Below, piece by piece: positions 43,244-52,682 of a stretch of 64,000 bases of DNA; position 1 is the first letter of the stretch; every line of letters begins with the position of its first letter. A program made the translations under genes and the position numbers. The notes under the pieces are model-generated. The model worked only from the letters and a program-made list of their open reading frames with translations, was not told the DNA's origin and searched no databases. This DNA is from Pseudomonadota bacterium. GTDB lineage: Bacteria > Pseudomonadota > Alphaproteobacteria > Acetobacterales > Acetobacteraceae. Location: NCBI GenBank assembly GCA_021805565.1, contig JAJZFA010000013.1, forward strand, positions 124,001 to 188,000, given 5' to 3'.

Positions 43244-45886
43244 GTGGACCTTATTTCCGGAGCGTCCGCCGCAACCCCGCCGGCCGCTGGCGCGACTCCG
43301 GCCATGGCACAGTGGTTCGCCTGCAAGGCCGAACAGCCGGACGCACTGTTGTTCTTCCGCATGGGCGACTTCTACGAATTGTTCTTCGCCGATGCCGAAG
43401 CCGCCGCCGCCGCGTTGGACATCGCCTTGTCTCATCGGGGCGAGCATGCCGGCACGCCCATTCCGATGTGCGGTGTGCCGCACCATGCATCCGACGTCTA
43501 TCTGTCGCGACTGATCCGCCGGGGCTTTAGGGTCGCCATCGTCGAGCAGATGGAGGACCCGAAAGCCCGGACCGGGAAGGCACCGATCAAGCGGGAGATC
43601 GTTCGCGTCATCACCCCTGGCACGATTACCGAAGACGCGCTGCTGGAAGCCGGGCGCCCGAACCTGCTGATGGCCCTGGCGCATGACGGGGACGGCATCG
43701 GGGCCGCCTGGGTCGATGTCTCGACCGGCCTGTTCGAGACCACGGCCCTGACGAAACCGGAATTGTCCGCCCTGTTCGGGCGGCTGGAGCCGGCGGAAAT
43801 CCTGGCGCCGGACACGCTCGATCTAGGCGAATGGACCCCCAGGCGCGCACCGGAAACGGTGCCCTCCACCCCGCTGATCGCCCGCCGCCGCCTGGCCGGG
43901 ACGTTCGGAACCGCCAGCCTGGATGCGTTCGGTGCCTTCACCGATGGCGAGGCGGTCGCCGCCGCCATGGCGGTGGACTACATCCGCAGTACCCAATCCG
44001 GCTCGCTGCCCCGACTGGGCCGGCCGGAACCGCGCGGACAGGCCGGTGCGCTGCTGATGGATGCGGCCACGCGGGCGAGTCTGGAAATCTTGCGATCCCG
44101 GGACGGCACTACGCAGCACACGCTGTTCGCGGCGGTGCAGCGCACGCTGACGGCGGCGGGCGCGCGAACTCTGGCTGCCTGGCTTTCGGCGCCGCTGACC
44201 GATCGAACCGCGATCGAGGCCCGCCAGGACGCCTGGTCGTGGTGCCTTGGCAACCCCGATGCGGCCAACCAGCTTCGTTCCGTCCTCCGCACCGCCCCCG
44301 ACATGGCCCGAGCGCTCGGGCGGCTGTCGCTGGACCGGGGCACTCCGCGCGATCTTGCGGCCATCCGCGACGGGCTGAACGCGGCAGCCGCGATAACGGG
44401 CATTCTGCGCGCGCCGCTTCCCGCCGGTTTGGCGGCCGCACGCGCCGCTCTGCCGGCCGAGGCCGCACTGGCAGGCGAACTTGCCCGCGCCCTGGCCGAT
44501 CCGGTTCCGGCCCGCCTGGACGATGGCGGGGCGATCCGCACCGGTTACGACGGCGAACTCGACGCGTACCGCACGCTGCGCGACGAAAGCCGGCAGGTTA
44601 TCGTTCGGATGCAACTCGATTTCGCTCAGCGGTTCGGCGTCGCCAGCCTGAAAATCAAGCATCACGCACAGCTTGGCTACGTGATCGAGGCGCCGTCCGC
44701 CGCGGTGGAACAACTGCGCGATCGTCCCGAACTGACGCTGCGCCAGGGCATGGCGAACGGGGCTCGATTTACGATCGCGGAACTATCGGAACTGGACCGG
44801 CGCATCCGCGAAGCGGCTGAAAAGGCGGCGGCGCGGGAGCGGGCGGTGTTCGCCCATCTGGTGCGTTCGGTGCAGGCCCAGCCGGACGAACTGGCCGCCT
44901 GCGCGGAAGGACTGGCGTTTGTGGATGCGGTGCAATCCGCAGCGCAACTGGCCAAAAGCGGAACCTGGGTGCGGCCAGTACTAACCGATGCGGATGAATT
45001 CCGCATCGGTGCGGGGCGCCATCCGGTGGTGGAAAGCGCGCTCGCCGGCCATGCCGCCTTCGTGCCGAATCGCTGCGATTTGTCGGCCGACCGGCGGGTC
45101 ATGCTGCTCACCGGGCCGAACATGGCGGGCAAATCGACCTTTCTGCGACAGAACGCCTTGTTCGTGGTGCTGGCGCAGGCTGGGTTGCCGCTGCCCGCCG
45201 AAACCGCCGAACTGGGTATCGTGGACCGGTTGTTCAGCCGGGTCGGCGCATCGGACGACCTGGCGCGCGGCCGGTCCACCTTCATGGTGGAGATGACGGA
45301 AACCGCCGCCATCCTGCATCAGGCGGGACCGAAATCGCTGGTCGTGGTGGATGAAATCGGCCGCGGTACCGCGACGCTGGACGGTCTGGCGATTGCCTGG
45401 TCGGTACTGGAGGCGCTGCATTCGGCGATTCGCTGCCGCACTATTTTCGCCACACATTTCCATGAACTTGCGGAACTGGCGGATCGGTTGCCACGGCTCA
45501 AGCCGCACACGATGCGGGTCAAGGAATGGAAGGGTACGGTTGTGTTCCTGCACGAAGTCGCCGAGGGCGCGGCCGGCCGGTCCTGGGGTGTTCATGTCGC
45601 CGAACTCGCCGGCGTGCCCGCGCCGGTGGTGCGCCGGGCGGCATCGCTGATGGCGGCGATGGAAAAACAGGGCGGGCCGCTGGGAAAATCGGCATCGCTG
45701 CGGGCGTTGCCGTTGTTCGCGGCGACCGCCGTCCCGGACGAGGCCCTGGCGCCGGCGGTGGAACCCGAACCGCTGCGGGAGGCGCTGCAGGCGATCGATC
45801 CGGACACATTGTCGCCGAAAGACGCGCTGGATATCTTATATCGTCTGAAGGCGCTTGTTGCGGGTTGCGCGGATCGAGCCACATAG
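43244..45886 (+). CDS. mutS: DNA mismatch repair protein MutS
   Basis: About 880 residues. Mismatch-recognition domain with MGDFYELFFADAE (Phe-x-Glu nearby), connector, clamp and ATPase domain: Walker A GPNMAGKST, DEIGRGTATLDG, ATHFHEL. C-terminal dimer helix present. Start ambiguous: GTG 43244 is the first after the mnmG stop; TTG 43211 would overlap mnmG, and ATG 43304 (MAQWFACKAEQ) is the conserved core. Followed by glnD 13 bases after the stop. Confidence 0.96.
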   Translation: MDLISGASAATPPAAGATPAMAQWFACKAEQPDALLFFRMGDFYELFFADAEAAAAALDIALSHRGEHAGTPIPMCGVPHHASDVYLSRLIRRGFRVAIVEQMEDPKARTGKAPIKREIVRVITPGTITEDALLEAGRPNLLMALAHDGDGIGAAWVDVSTGLFETTALTKPELSALFGRLEPAEILAPDTLDLGEWTPRRAPETVPSTPLIARRRLAGTFGTASLDAFGAFTDGEAVAAAMAVDYIRSTQSGSLPRLGRPEPRGQAGALLMDAATRASLEILRSRDGTTQHTLFAAVQRTLTAAGARTLAAWLSAPLTDRTAIEARQDAWSWCLGNPDAANQLRSVLRTAPDMARALGRLSLDRGTPRDLAAIRDGLNAAAAITGILRAPLPAGLAAARAALPAEAALAGELARALADPVPARLDDGGAIRTGYDGELDAYRTLRDESRQVIVRMQLDFAQRFGVASLKIKHHAQLGYVIEAPSAAVEQLRDRPELTLRQGMANGARFTIAELSELDRRIREAAEKAAARERAVFAHLVRSVQAQPDELAACAEGLAFVDAVQSAAQLAKSGTWVRPVLTDADEFRIGAGRHPVVESALAGHAAFVPNRCDLSADRRVMLLTGPNMAGKSTFLRQNALFVVLAQAGLPLPAETAELGIVDRLFSRVGASDDLARGRSTFMVEMTETAAILHQAGPKSLVVVDEIGRGTATLDGLAIAWSVLEALHSAIRCRTIFATHFHELAELADRLPRLKPHTMRVKEWKGTVVFLHEVAEGAAGRSWGVHVAELAGVPAPVVRRAASLMAAMEKQGGPLGKSASLRALPLFAATAVPDEALAPAVEPEPLREALQAIDPDTLSPKDALDILYRLKALVAGCADRAT

Positions 45887-45899
45887 TACCATTAAACAG

Positions 45900-48716
45900 A
45901 TGTTAACCCCAATCCCCTTGCCGCGTGCCCCTGAAGCCGCGGCGTCCCTGCTGTCGGACGCGCTGGCCGGCATCGCGGAAGAAAGCGGAACCGTCTCGCG
46001 CGAAGCCGCTGTCGGCGCATTCCGCCGCCACCTCGCCCGCATTCAGTCCTATGTGCAGCATGCGTTCGAGCACGAACAGATCACCGGCCTTCAGGCGGCG
46101 CGTCTGCTTGGCGCGCTGATCGACGGCGTGGTCGCTGCCCTGTTCGAGCATAGCACCGCGAACGCCGGACCGGAGGTTGCCGGAAACCTCAGCATCGCCG
46201 CGACGGGGGGGTACGGACGCGGGGTGCTGGCACCGTTCAGCGATATCGATCTGTTGTTCCTGACCGACGAGGACCCGGTACCGGAAACGCTGCGAGTTGT
46301 CGAATACATGCTGTACTTCCTGTGGGATTTGGGGCTGAAGGTCGGCCACGCCACGCGGTCGATCGGCGATTGCCTGATCGAGGGCGGCAAGGATACGACG
46401 ATCCGCACGGCCCTGCTGGATGCCCGGTATCTGGCGGGCAACAACGGCCTGTTCGGCGACTTCCACCTGCGTTTCCGGGCGGCGTGCAAGGAAGCGGGCG
46501 CGGCCGACTATATCGTCGCGAAGCAGGCCGAACGCGCCGTGCGCCACCGCCGCTACGGAGATAGCCCGTTCGTCGTCGAACCGAATGTCAAGGAAGGGCG
46601 CGGCGGCCTGCGCGATCTGCAAACCCTGTATTGGATCGCGCGCTACGTGTTCGATACCCAGACGATGGGCGAACTCGCCGATCTGGGCGGCATTCTGTCG
46701 CAGCAGGAAGCCCGTCACGGGCGCCGCGCGTGGGAATTTCTGTGGACCGTCCGGTTCCATCTGCACTACGTCGCCGGCCGGGCGGAGGAGCGTCTGACAT
46801 TCGATCTTCAACCGGTCGTGGGCGCACGGATGGGATACACCCGTCATGGCAGGCAGGACGGCGTGGAACGGTTTATGCGCCATTACTTCCTGACCGCCCG
46901 CGAAATCGCTCGCCTGACCCGCATTCTGGAACCGGCGATCCTGCGGTCCGCGCTGGGTCCGCCGGCGCTGGAAGCCGAAACCGACGACGCGCTGCTGGCG
47001 GCCGGGTTCGTTCTGGCGGAAGGGCAGTTGCTGCCGGTGTCCGGCCGGGATTTCGATGCGGAACCAATCCAGATGCTGCGCATTCTGCAAGTGGCGCGCG
47101 ACCGGGGCCTGGACCTGCACCCGCTGGCAATCCGGTCGTTCATCCAGAACGAACGGCGGGCGGTTTCGCTGCGTGGCGACCTGAAGGCGGCGGCGATCTT
47201 CATGGACCTGCTGTGCGGCAGGGAAGCCGACCGGCACCGGCCGAACGGAACGCATCCCGACGGCGCCCGATGGTTGGCGATCTTGAACGAAACAGGGTTT
47301 TTCGGCCGCTATTTGCCCGACTGGGCGCGCATCGTCGGCCAGATGCAATTCGATACCTATCACATCTTTACCGTGGACGAACATACGATCGAGGCGGTGC
47401 GCGTTCTCAACACACTCGAACGCGGCGAACTGTCCGAAGTCGCGCCGATCGCGTCGGAACTGGTCGATAACGTCCAGTCGCGGCGGTCGCTTTACCTGGC
47501 GATGCTGCTGCACGACATCGCCAAGGGACGCGGCGGCGATCATTCCGCGCTGGGCGCCGAGGTTGCGCTGGAAGTCGGCCCCGCGCTGGGTCTGTCCGAC
47601 GAAGAAACGGAAACCGTTTCGTGGCTGGTACTGCATCATTTGCTGATGAGCGCGACGGCGTTCAAGCGCGACATCGACGATCCCAAAACCATTCTCGATC
47701 TGGCCGACACCATCCAATCCCCCGAACGGCTGCGCCTGCTGCTGATCCTGACCGTGGCCGATATGCGAGCGGTGTCCTCCAAGGTGTGGAACGGCTGGAA
47801 GGCAACGCTGCTGCGTGAACTGTATTCGCGGGTCGCGGAAGTGCTGGCGGGCGGTCTGGCCACCACCGAACGCGACGTGCGCGTCACCCGGGCGCGGCAG
47901 GCGGTGGCGGCGTTGCTGCCCGACTGGACCGCGGCGGAACTGGAGCAATTTACCGGACTGGGCTACCCAGGGTACTGGCTGTCGTTCGATCCGGAAACCC
48001 ATGCGCGCCATGCCAGCCTGATGCGTGACGCCGAATACCGCAAAGCGCCGCTGACGGTCGATACCCAGCCGCTGCCGGCGCGCGCGGTCACCGAGGTGAC
48101 GGTCTATTGCGCCGATTATGCCGGCCTGTTCAGCAAAATTTCCGGGGCGCTCGCGGTCGCCGGGGCGTCGATCGTCGATGCCCGGATTCATACCATGACC
48201 AACGGGATGGCGCTGGATACGTTCTGGATTCAGGACGCGGCGGGCGGTGCGTTCGACTCCCCGCACCGGCTGGCCAGGCTTTCGGTGCTGGTTGAGCAGG
48301 CGTTATCGGGGCGGCTGCGCCTGTCTTCCGAAATCCGCCGTGTTTCCAAGGTATTGCTGGGCCGTCGGATGCAGGCCATCCATGTGCCGCCGCGCGTGGT
48401 CATCGACAATCGCGCGTCGAACACTCATACGGTGCTGGAACTGAACGGGCGGGACCGGCCCGGCCTGCTGCACGACGTAACCGCGACGATCAGCGATCAG
48501 GGGCTGCAGATCGCGTCCGCCCATGTAACGACCTACGGCGTTCGCGCGGTGGACGTGTTCTATGTCAAGGACGTGTTTGGGCTGAAAGTGGAAAACGAGC
48601 GAAAATTGTCCCAGCTCCGGGAAGCCTTGCTACTGGCGCTGAAAAACCCAGACGATGTAACGCCGCCGGTCAGTTTGCCGCCGGCGCGGAAGGTCAGGCG
48701 GGCGGCGTCGGCCTAA
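45900..48716 (+). CDS. glnD: [Protein-PII] uridylyltransferase/uridylyl-removing enzyme
   Basis: 938 residues. Senses glutamine and (de)uridylylates PII proteins, setting glutamine synthetase and NtrBC activity. Nucleotidyltransferase GGYGRGVLAPFSDIDLLFL; HD hydrolase MLLHDIAKGRGGDHS; two C-terminal ACT domains (VTVYCADYAGLFSKISGAL and VLELNGRDRPGLLHDVTA). ATG 45900 begins 14 bases after mutS. Relevant to the sigma-54-promoted nitrate genes at 61-63 kb. The transposable element follows at the stop codon. Confidence 0.97.
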   Translation: MLTPIPLPRAPEAAASLLSDALAGIAEESGTVSREAAVGAFRRHLARIQSYVQHAFEHEQITGLQAARLLGALIDGVVAALFEHSTANAGPEVAGNLSIAATGGYGRGVLAPFSDIDLLFLTDEDPVPETLRVVEYMLYFLWDLGLKVGHATRSIGDCLIEGGKDTTIRTALLDARYLAGNNGLFGDFHLRFRAACKEAGAADYIVAKQAERAVRHRRYGDSPFVVEPNVKEGRGGLRDLQTLYWIARYVFDTQTMGELADLGGILSQQEARHGRRAWEFLWTVRFHLHYVAGRAEERLTFDLQPVVGARMGYTRHGRQDGVERFMRHYFLTAREIARLTRILEPAILRSALGPPALEAETDDALLAAGFVLAEGQLLPVSGRDFDAEPIQMLRILQVARDRGLDLHPLAIRSFIQNERRAVSLRGDLKAAAIFMDLLCGREADRHRPNGTHPDGARWLAILNETGFFGRYLPDWARIVGQMQFDTYHIFTVDEHTIEAVRVLNTLERGELSEVAPIASELVDNVQSRRSLYLAMLLHDIAKGRGGDHSALGAEVALEVGPALGLSDEETETVSWLVLHHLLMSATAFKRDIDDPKTILDLADTIQSPERLRLLLILTVADMRAVSSKVWNGWKATLLRELYSRVAEVLAGGLATTERDVRVTRARQAVAALLPDWTAAELEQFTGLGYPGYWLSFDPETHARHASLMRDAEYRKAPLTVDTQPLPARAVTEVTVYCADYAGLFSKISGALAVAGASIVDARIHTMTNGMALDTFWIQDAAGGAFDSPHRLARLSVLVEQALSGRLRLSSEIRRVSKVLLGRRMQAIHVPPRVVIDNRASNTHTVLELNGRDRPGLLHDVTATISDQGLQIASAHVTTYGVRAVDVFYVKDVFGLKVENERKLSQLREALLLALKNPDDVTPPVSLPPARKVRRAASA

Positions 48717-48730
48717 TACCATAGGAGTTC

Positions 48731-48747
48731 CCCCGGCTCTGCCGGGG
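48731..48747 (+). repeat. Left-end hairpin of the IS200-type element
   Basis: CCCCGGC-TCT-GCCGGGG, perfect 7-bp stem with 3-base loop, about 100 bases before tnpA. IS200-family left ends carry such a hairpin, which is bound by the HUH transposase and also limits tnpA translation and impinging transcription. Confidence 0.75.
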
Positions 48748-48849
48748 AGGCAGTCGCAGTTTGACAATTCCGGGGGTGTTCTCCGGCGATCCATCGATGA
48801 AACTTCGGTTCGTGAGCCGCCAAAGCACACGCACAATGGAGTTCCATCG

Positions 48850-49479
48850 ATGGACGAGCAGCAGAGCCTAAATCAAAGCAAGTGGGAGTGCGAATACCGC
48901 GTGGTGTTCATTCCAAAATGCCGGCGAAAGACGTTGTACGCGCAGTTGCGTCGCTACCTCGGGGAGGTGTTCCGGAAACTGGCCGAGCAAAAGGAAAGCC
49001 GGATCGAGGAGGGGCATTTAATGCCGGACCATGTCCACATGATGATATCGATCCCGCCGAAATATGCCGTTTCCCAGGTGGTGGGCTTCATCAAGGGGAA
49101 AAGCGCGATACATCTTGCACGGACGTATGGGGAGAACCGCCGGAATTTCGTCGGGCAGAGCTTTTGGGCGCGTGGGTATTTCGTGTCGACGGTTGGCCGG
49201 GACGAGGAGGTGATCCGGAACTACATCCGCGATCAGGAAGCGGAAGACCAGCGATTGGATCAGATGAACCTCTGGCGTTTTAGCAACCCGCTTAAAGGCG
49301 GACCCATGAAGAATGGGTCCGCGCGGCTCGGTATCGGTCTTTTTTTTGGCGCGCCGTCGCCCTCCAACCCGGCGCGCGATACCAACCGGCGGAAAGGATG
49401 GAAAGGTCATCCTTTCCGCCGGTTGGTATTACAGGCCGCGGACGGGCGGATTATTGGCGCCGCTCGGTTGAGTAGCTGA
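48850..49479 (+). CDS. IS200-type HUH transposase TnpA, with abnormal C-terminal extension
   Basis: Frame of 209 residues. The first ~145 are a complete IS200 TnpA: YRVVFIPKCRRKTLY, the HUH metal site DHVHMMISIP, FIKGKSAIHLA, FWARGYFVSTVGRDEEVI and the catalytic Tyr in IRNYIRDQEAEDQ. It cuts and rejoins single-stranded DNA at subterminal hairpins. Normal relatives end near residue 145-150; here the frame continues through the right-end hairpins for about 60 residues of no family character, probably because the original stop was lost. Confidence 0.85.
   Translation: MDEQQSLNQSKWECEYRVVFIPKCRRKTLYAQLRRYLGEVFRKLAEQKESRIEEGHLMPDHVHMMISIPPKYAVSQVVGFIKGKSAIHLARTYGENRRNFVGQSFWARGYFVSTVGRDEEVIRNYIRDQEAEDQRLDQMNLWRFSNPLKGGPMKNGSARLGIGLFFGAPSPSNPARDTNRRKGWKGHPFRRLVLQAADGRIIGAARLSS
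49298..49322 (+). repeat. 10-bp hairpin at the right side of the IS200-type element
   Basis: GCGGACCCAT-GAAGA-ATGGGTCCGC, perfect stem, lying just after the conserved transposase region; T8 follows at 49339-49347 (16 bases away). Likely part of the element's right end. Confidence 0.7.
49379..49429. repeat. 22-bp perfect hairpin right of the transposase
   Basis: Arms 49379-49400 and 49408-49429 are exact reverse complements (ATACCAACCGGCGGAAAG followed by GATG, and the complement) with a 7-base loop GAAAGGT. A very strong cruciform/hairpin. The following 49432-49694 holds a CCCCGGCCGGGG palindrome and the lactate permease promoter region, nothing else identifiable. Confidence 0.85.
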
Positions 49480-49694
49480 GGCGGGGCGGCGGTCCCCGGC
49501 CGGGGCACACAGCACGCGCCGCCGGTTGCCGGCACCCGCTGCCCAGTCCGGCGCGGCGGAACGAAGCACGCCTGTCGCCATGCCGGATTACGTATTTTCG
49601 CTACCTTGCAGCTACGAAATTAAACCCGTATCCCTCGCGCGCTCGGTCAAGGCGAAAAGCCATCCGAGCCGTCTGTCATAGTTCTGGGGGTACC

Positions 49695-51296
49695 ATGTTT
49701 CATCAACTGCTGACACCGGTCGGCGACAGCCTGCCGCTGTCATTTCTGGTCGCGGTGTTGCCGATCCTGGTGGTGCTGGTCATGCTGGGGGTGCTGCGCC
49801 GGCCAGCCTGGCAGGCCTCGCTCGCCGGCCTGATCGTCGCGTTCATTATCGCCGTGACAAGCTGGCAACTGCCCGTTTCCCTGGCGCTGGACAGCGCCGC
49901 CGCTGGGGCGGTGTTCGCGTTGTGGCCGGTCATGTGGATCGTGGTCAACGCGCTGCTGCTGTATAACATCGCGGTCGCCTCCGGCCGCTTCGATGCGTTC
50001 CGCGATTGGGTGCTTGATCATTTGCCGAACGATCGCCGCATCGTGCTGGTGGTGATCGGCTTCTGTTTCGGCTGTCTGCTGGAAGGCATCGCCGGCTTCG
50101 GTACGCCGGTGGCGATCACCAGCGCGTTGCTGATCCTGGTGGGTTTCCCGCCGCTGGAGGCACTGACCTTCACGCTGATTTTCAACACCGCACCGGTCGC
50201 GTTTGGCGCACTGGGTGCGCCCGTGACGGTGTTGGGACAGGTCACCGGCCTGCCGGCGGTGCAACTCGGCGCCATGGTCGGCCGGCAATTGCCGTTCCTG
50301 GCGATGCTGCTGCCATTTTACGTCATGGCGATCTATGGCGGCATGCGATCGGTCAAGGCGCTTTGGCCGGTGCTGGCCGTATCCGGCGTCAGCTTCGCGG
50401 CGGGGCAGTTCGTGACCTCCAACTATCTGGATTATGCGCTGACGGACGTGCTGTCGTCGATGACCGCGCTGGTCGTCACGCTGTTGTTCCTGCAGGTTTG
50501 GAAGCCCGCCGCCGACCCCGCGTTTATCATGAGCGCCAAGATCACCGCCGCCGCCCGCCAGACGGCGGTGCCGCCCTGGCAAGGCTGGCTGCCATGGGTC
50601 GTGGTGTCGGTGCTGGTCATCGCCTGGACCCACCTGAAAATATTCGCGATCGGCGCGCAGGCGATCCAGTGGCCCGGCCTGCACAACAAGATCGCGATCA
50701 CCCTGTATAACGACAAAGCCTATGGCGCGATCTGGACGTTCCAGCCGCTGGCGACCGGCACCGCGATCCTGGTGGCCGCGGTCATCACGGCGGCGCTGGT
50801 CGGGGTGGGGCCGGTCCGGTTTCTGACCGCCGTCCGCGCGACATGGGTGCAAAGCCGCATCGCCATCCTGACGGTGGCGCTGATCGTCGCGCTGGCCTTC
50901 CTGATGAATTATGCGGGCATGACCTACACGCTGGGCAAGGGCGTCGCGTCCATGGGCTTCATCTTCCCGCTGGTGTCGCCGTTCCTGGGCTGGGTCGCGG
51001 TGTTCCTGTCGGGCAGCGATACATCCGGTAACGCGCTGTTCGGTAACCTTCAGGTGGTGGCCGCGAATCAACTCGGACTGAACCCGGTGCTGATCGCGGC
51101 GACGAACTCCTCCGGCGGGGTGATGGGCAAGATGATCTCGCCGCAGAACATCGCCACCGGGGTGTCGGTGACCGCGCTGAAGGGCCAGGAAGGGGTGGTC
51201 TTCGCCCGCACCTTCAAGCACAGCATCGTGTTAACCCTGCTGCTCGGGCTGCTGGTCTGCCTGCAACAATACGTGCTGCCTTGGATGATTCCCTGA
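49695..51296 (+). CDS. L-lactate permease (LctP/LldP family)
   Basis: 533 residues, about 12-13 membrane segments. Family features: GCLLEGIAGFGTPVAITSAL, APVAFGALGAPVTVLGQVTG, and the C-terminal FLSGSDTSGNALFGNLQ and GVMGKMISPQNIATG. Proton-coupled uptake of lactate, possibly glycolate. ATG 49695 directly after GGGGGTACC. No lactate dehydrogenase adjoins it; the LldE-like protein is 43 kb away. Convergent with an MFS gene. Confidence 0.93.
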   Translation: MFHQLLTPVGDSLPLSFLVAVLPILVVLVMLGVLRRPAWQASLAGLIVAFIIAVTSWQLPVSLALDSAAAGAVFALWPVMWIVVNALLLYNIAVASGRFDAFRDWVLDHLPNDRRIVLVVIGFCFGCLLEGIAGFGTPVAITSALLILVGFPPLEALTFTLIFNTAPVAFGALGAPVTVLGQVTGLPAVQLGAMVGRQLPFLAMLLPFYVMAIYGGMRSVKALWPVLAVSGVSFAAGQFVTSNYLDYALTDVLSSMTALVVTLLFLQVWKPAADPAFIMSAKITAAARQTAVPPWQGWLPWVVVSVLVIAWTHLKIFAIGAQAIQWPGLHNKIAITLYNDKAYGAIWTFQPLATGTAILVAAVITAALVGVGPVRFLTAVRATWVQSRIAILTVALIVALAFLMNYAGMTYTLGKGVASMGFIFPLVSPFLGWVAVFLSGSDTSGNALFGNLQVVAANQLGLNPVLIAATNSSGGVMGKMISPQNIATGVSVTALKGQEGVVFARTFKHSIVLTLLLGLLVCLQQYVLPWMIP

Positions 51297-51327
51297 CGGC
51301 GGCCCGCTGGTCCGGTTCGCGGCGCCG

Positions 51328-52563
51328 CTATGCCGCGACCGGCGCCAGCGCGGATTTTGGAACCTGCCCAATGCGCCTGACCAGGAACAGGACCACCGCC
51401 AGATTGACCACGTTGAACAGAACGCCAAAGGCAAACGCCGGTTCATAGGACAGAAACCGGTCGAACAACGCGCCGCCGAACCAGCTTCCGAATGCCATCC
51501 CGGCCATCGCCGTCATCAATACGGTGGGAATGCGCCAGGATGCGTCCGTCGACGGATAAAGATCGCGAATCGTTACTGAATACGACGGAATAATGCCCGA
51601 AAATCCCAGCCCGAACGCGCCGGCAACCGCGAACAACGCGGCCTCGTTCCGGGTCAGCATGAACGCACCGATCGTCAGCGCCTGGAACGCCGAACCGGTC
51701 ATCACGGTGCGCAGGCCGCCGAAGCGATCGGCGAACGCACCCCAGAACTGCCGGGACAGAAAGGCGCAGCCAAGCATGACCGACAGCATCGCCGCGCCAT
51801 GGGCGGGCGCAATGCCCAGATCGCCGCAAAATGCGACCAGATGCGACGCCGGCAACGCCATCGGCACGCAACAGCAGAACGCGGCGGCACCAATCAGCAC
51901 CATCGCGACATTGGGGTGCAAACCGAGTACGGGTTGGCCGATCGGGAGGCGGGCGTGGCCGGGGGCGGGACGTGGCGAGTCGGGGGCCGGCCGCAGCAGC
52001 ATCGCAAGCGGCAGGATCGCCAGAACGATAACGGCGAACGCCAGCATGACCGGTTGCCAGCCGAGGCGCTTTATCCCGGCTTCAAGCGCCGACGGCCAAA
52101 TGATACCGGCGATATACTGCCCGGATGAAATCAGCGCGATGGCGGTGCCGCGCCGACGATCGAACCAGCGGCTGACATAAATCAGAAGCGGCGCGTAGAT
52201 CGCGCCGTTGCCCAGAAATCCGATGAACAGCCCATGACCGACATACAGCGCCCACACAGACCCCCGCGTGGACAGTACCAGTCCCACGGCCATCGCCAGC
52301 GTGCCCATCGCGACGGTTTTGCGGATGCCGATCCGGTCTGCCAGCCAGCCCATGGGGATACCGCCGACCCCTGTGCCGACCCACACCAGGGCGTTCGCCA
52401 TCGACAGCACCGACCGGTCCGTGTGCATCGCGGCCTGTATTTCACGCAAGCCCACCACCGCCAGCAGCGGCGCGCCGAAGGACAGCGACAGGATGGCCAG
52501 AGTCAGGAACGCCGCCTGCCAGGACCGTGGCGATTCAATACTATAGGCGGCATCTGTTTGCAT
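51328..52563 (-). CDS. MFS transporter, monocarboxylate/oxalate-formate-like
   Basis: 411 residues, 12 hydrophobic segments. Begins with a short cytoplasmic tail then LTLAILSLSFGAPLLAVVGL; motif A WLADRIGIRKTV. The pattern fits the OFA/MCT-like group that carries oxalate/formate or other small organic acids; the exact substrate cannot be read from sequence. GGGGAGAA before ATG 52563. Divergent from the CoA-transferase gene, with which it may form an organic-acid utilisation unit. Confidence 0.85.
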   Translation of the reverse strand: MQTDAAYSIESPRSWQAAFLTLAILSLSFGAPLLAVVGLREIQAAMHTDRSVLSMANALVWVGTGVGGIPMGWLADRIGIRKTVAMGTLAMAVGLVLSTRGSVWALYVGHGLFIGFLGNGAIYAPLLIYVSRWFDRRRGTAIALISSGQYIAGIIWPSALEAGIKRLGWQPVMLAFAVIVLAILPLAMLLRPAPDSPRPAPGHARLPIGQPVLGLHPNVAMVLIGAAAFCCCVPMALPASHLVAFCGDLGIAPAHGAAMLSVMLGCAFLSRQFWGAFADRFGGLRTVMTGSAFQALTIGAFMLTRNEAALFAVAGAFGLGFSGIIPSYSVTIRDLYPSTDASWRIPTVLMTAMAGMAFGSWFGGALFDRFLSYEPAFAFGVLFNVVNLAVVLFLVRRIGQVPKSALAPVAA

Positions 52564-52682
52564 CGATGCGTTCTCCCCGTGCCCGCCCTGGCCAGACCGG
52601 TCGTTTGCGTGTGCCGGACGGCGATCTATAACGCATTACCGAGGAACCGCCGGTCAGATCAACCGGCATCGTGGAGACCGAC

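Larger units (their letters stand above)
48714..49431 (+). mobile_element. IS200/IS605-family insertion (tnpA only)
   Basis: About 0.7 kb, the size of IS200-like elements. Left part: subterminal hairpin at 48731-48747 and a long leader; then tnpA; then hairpins at 49298-49322 and 49379-49429. No tnpB. The segment is bracketed by TAATACC (48714-48720, overlapping the glnD stop) and its complement GGTATTA (49425-49431), but IS200 elements lack terminal inverted repeats, so exact ends are uncertain. Confidence 0.7.

Noticed and set aside
48850-49290. REP-associated tyrosine transposase (RAYT) that could mobilise the dispersed palindromes
   Set aside because: Sequence pattern and size are those of IS200 TnpA proper, and the nearby hairpins do not match the dispersed element.
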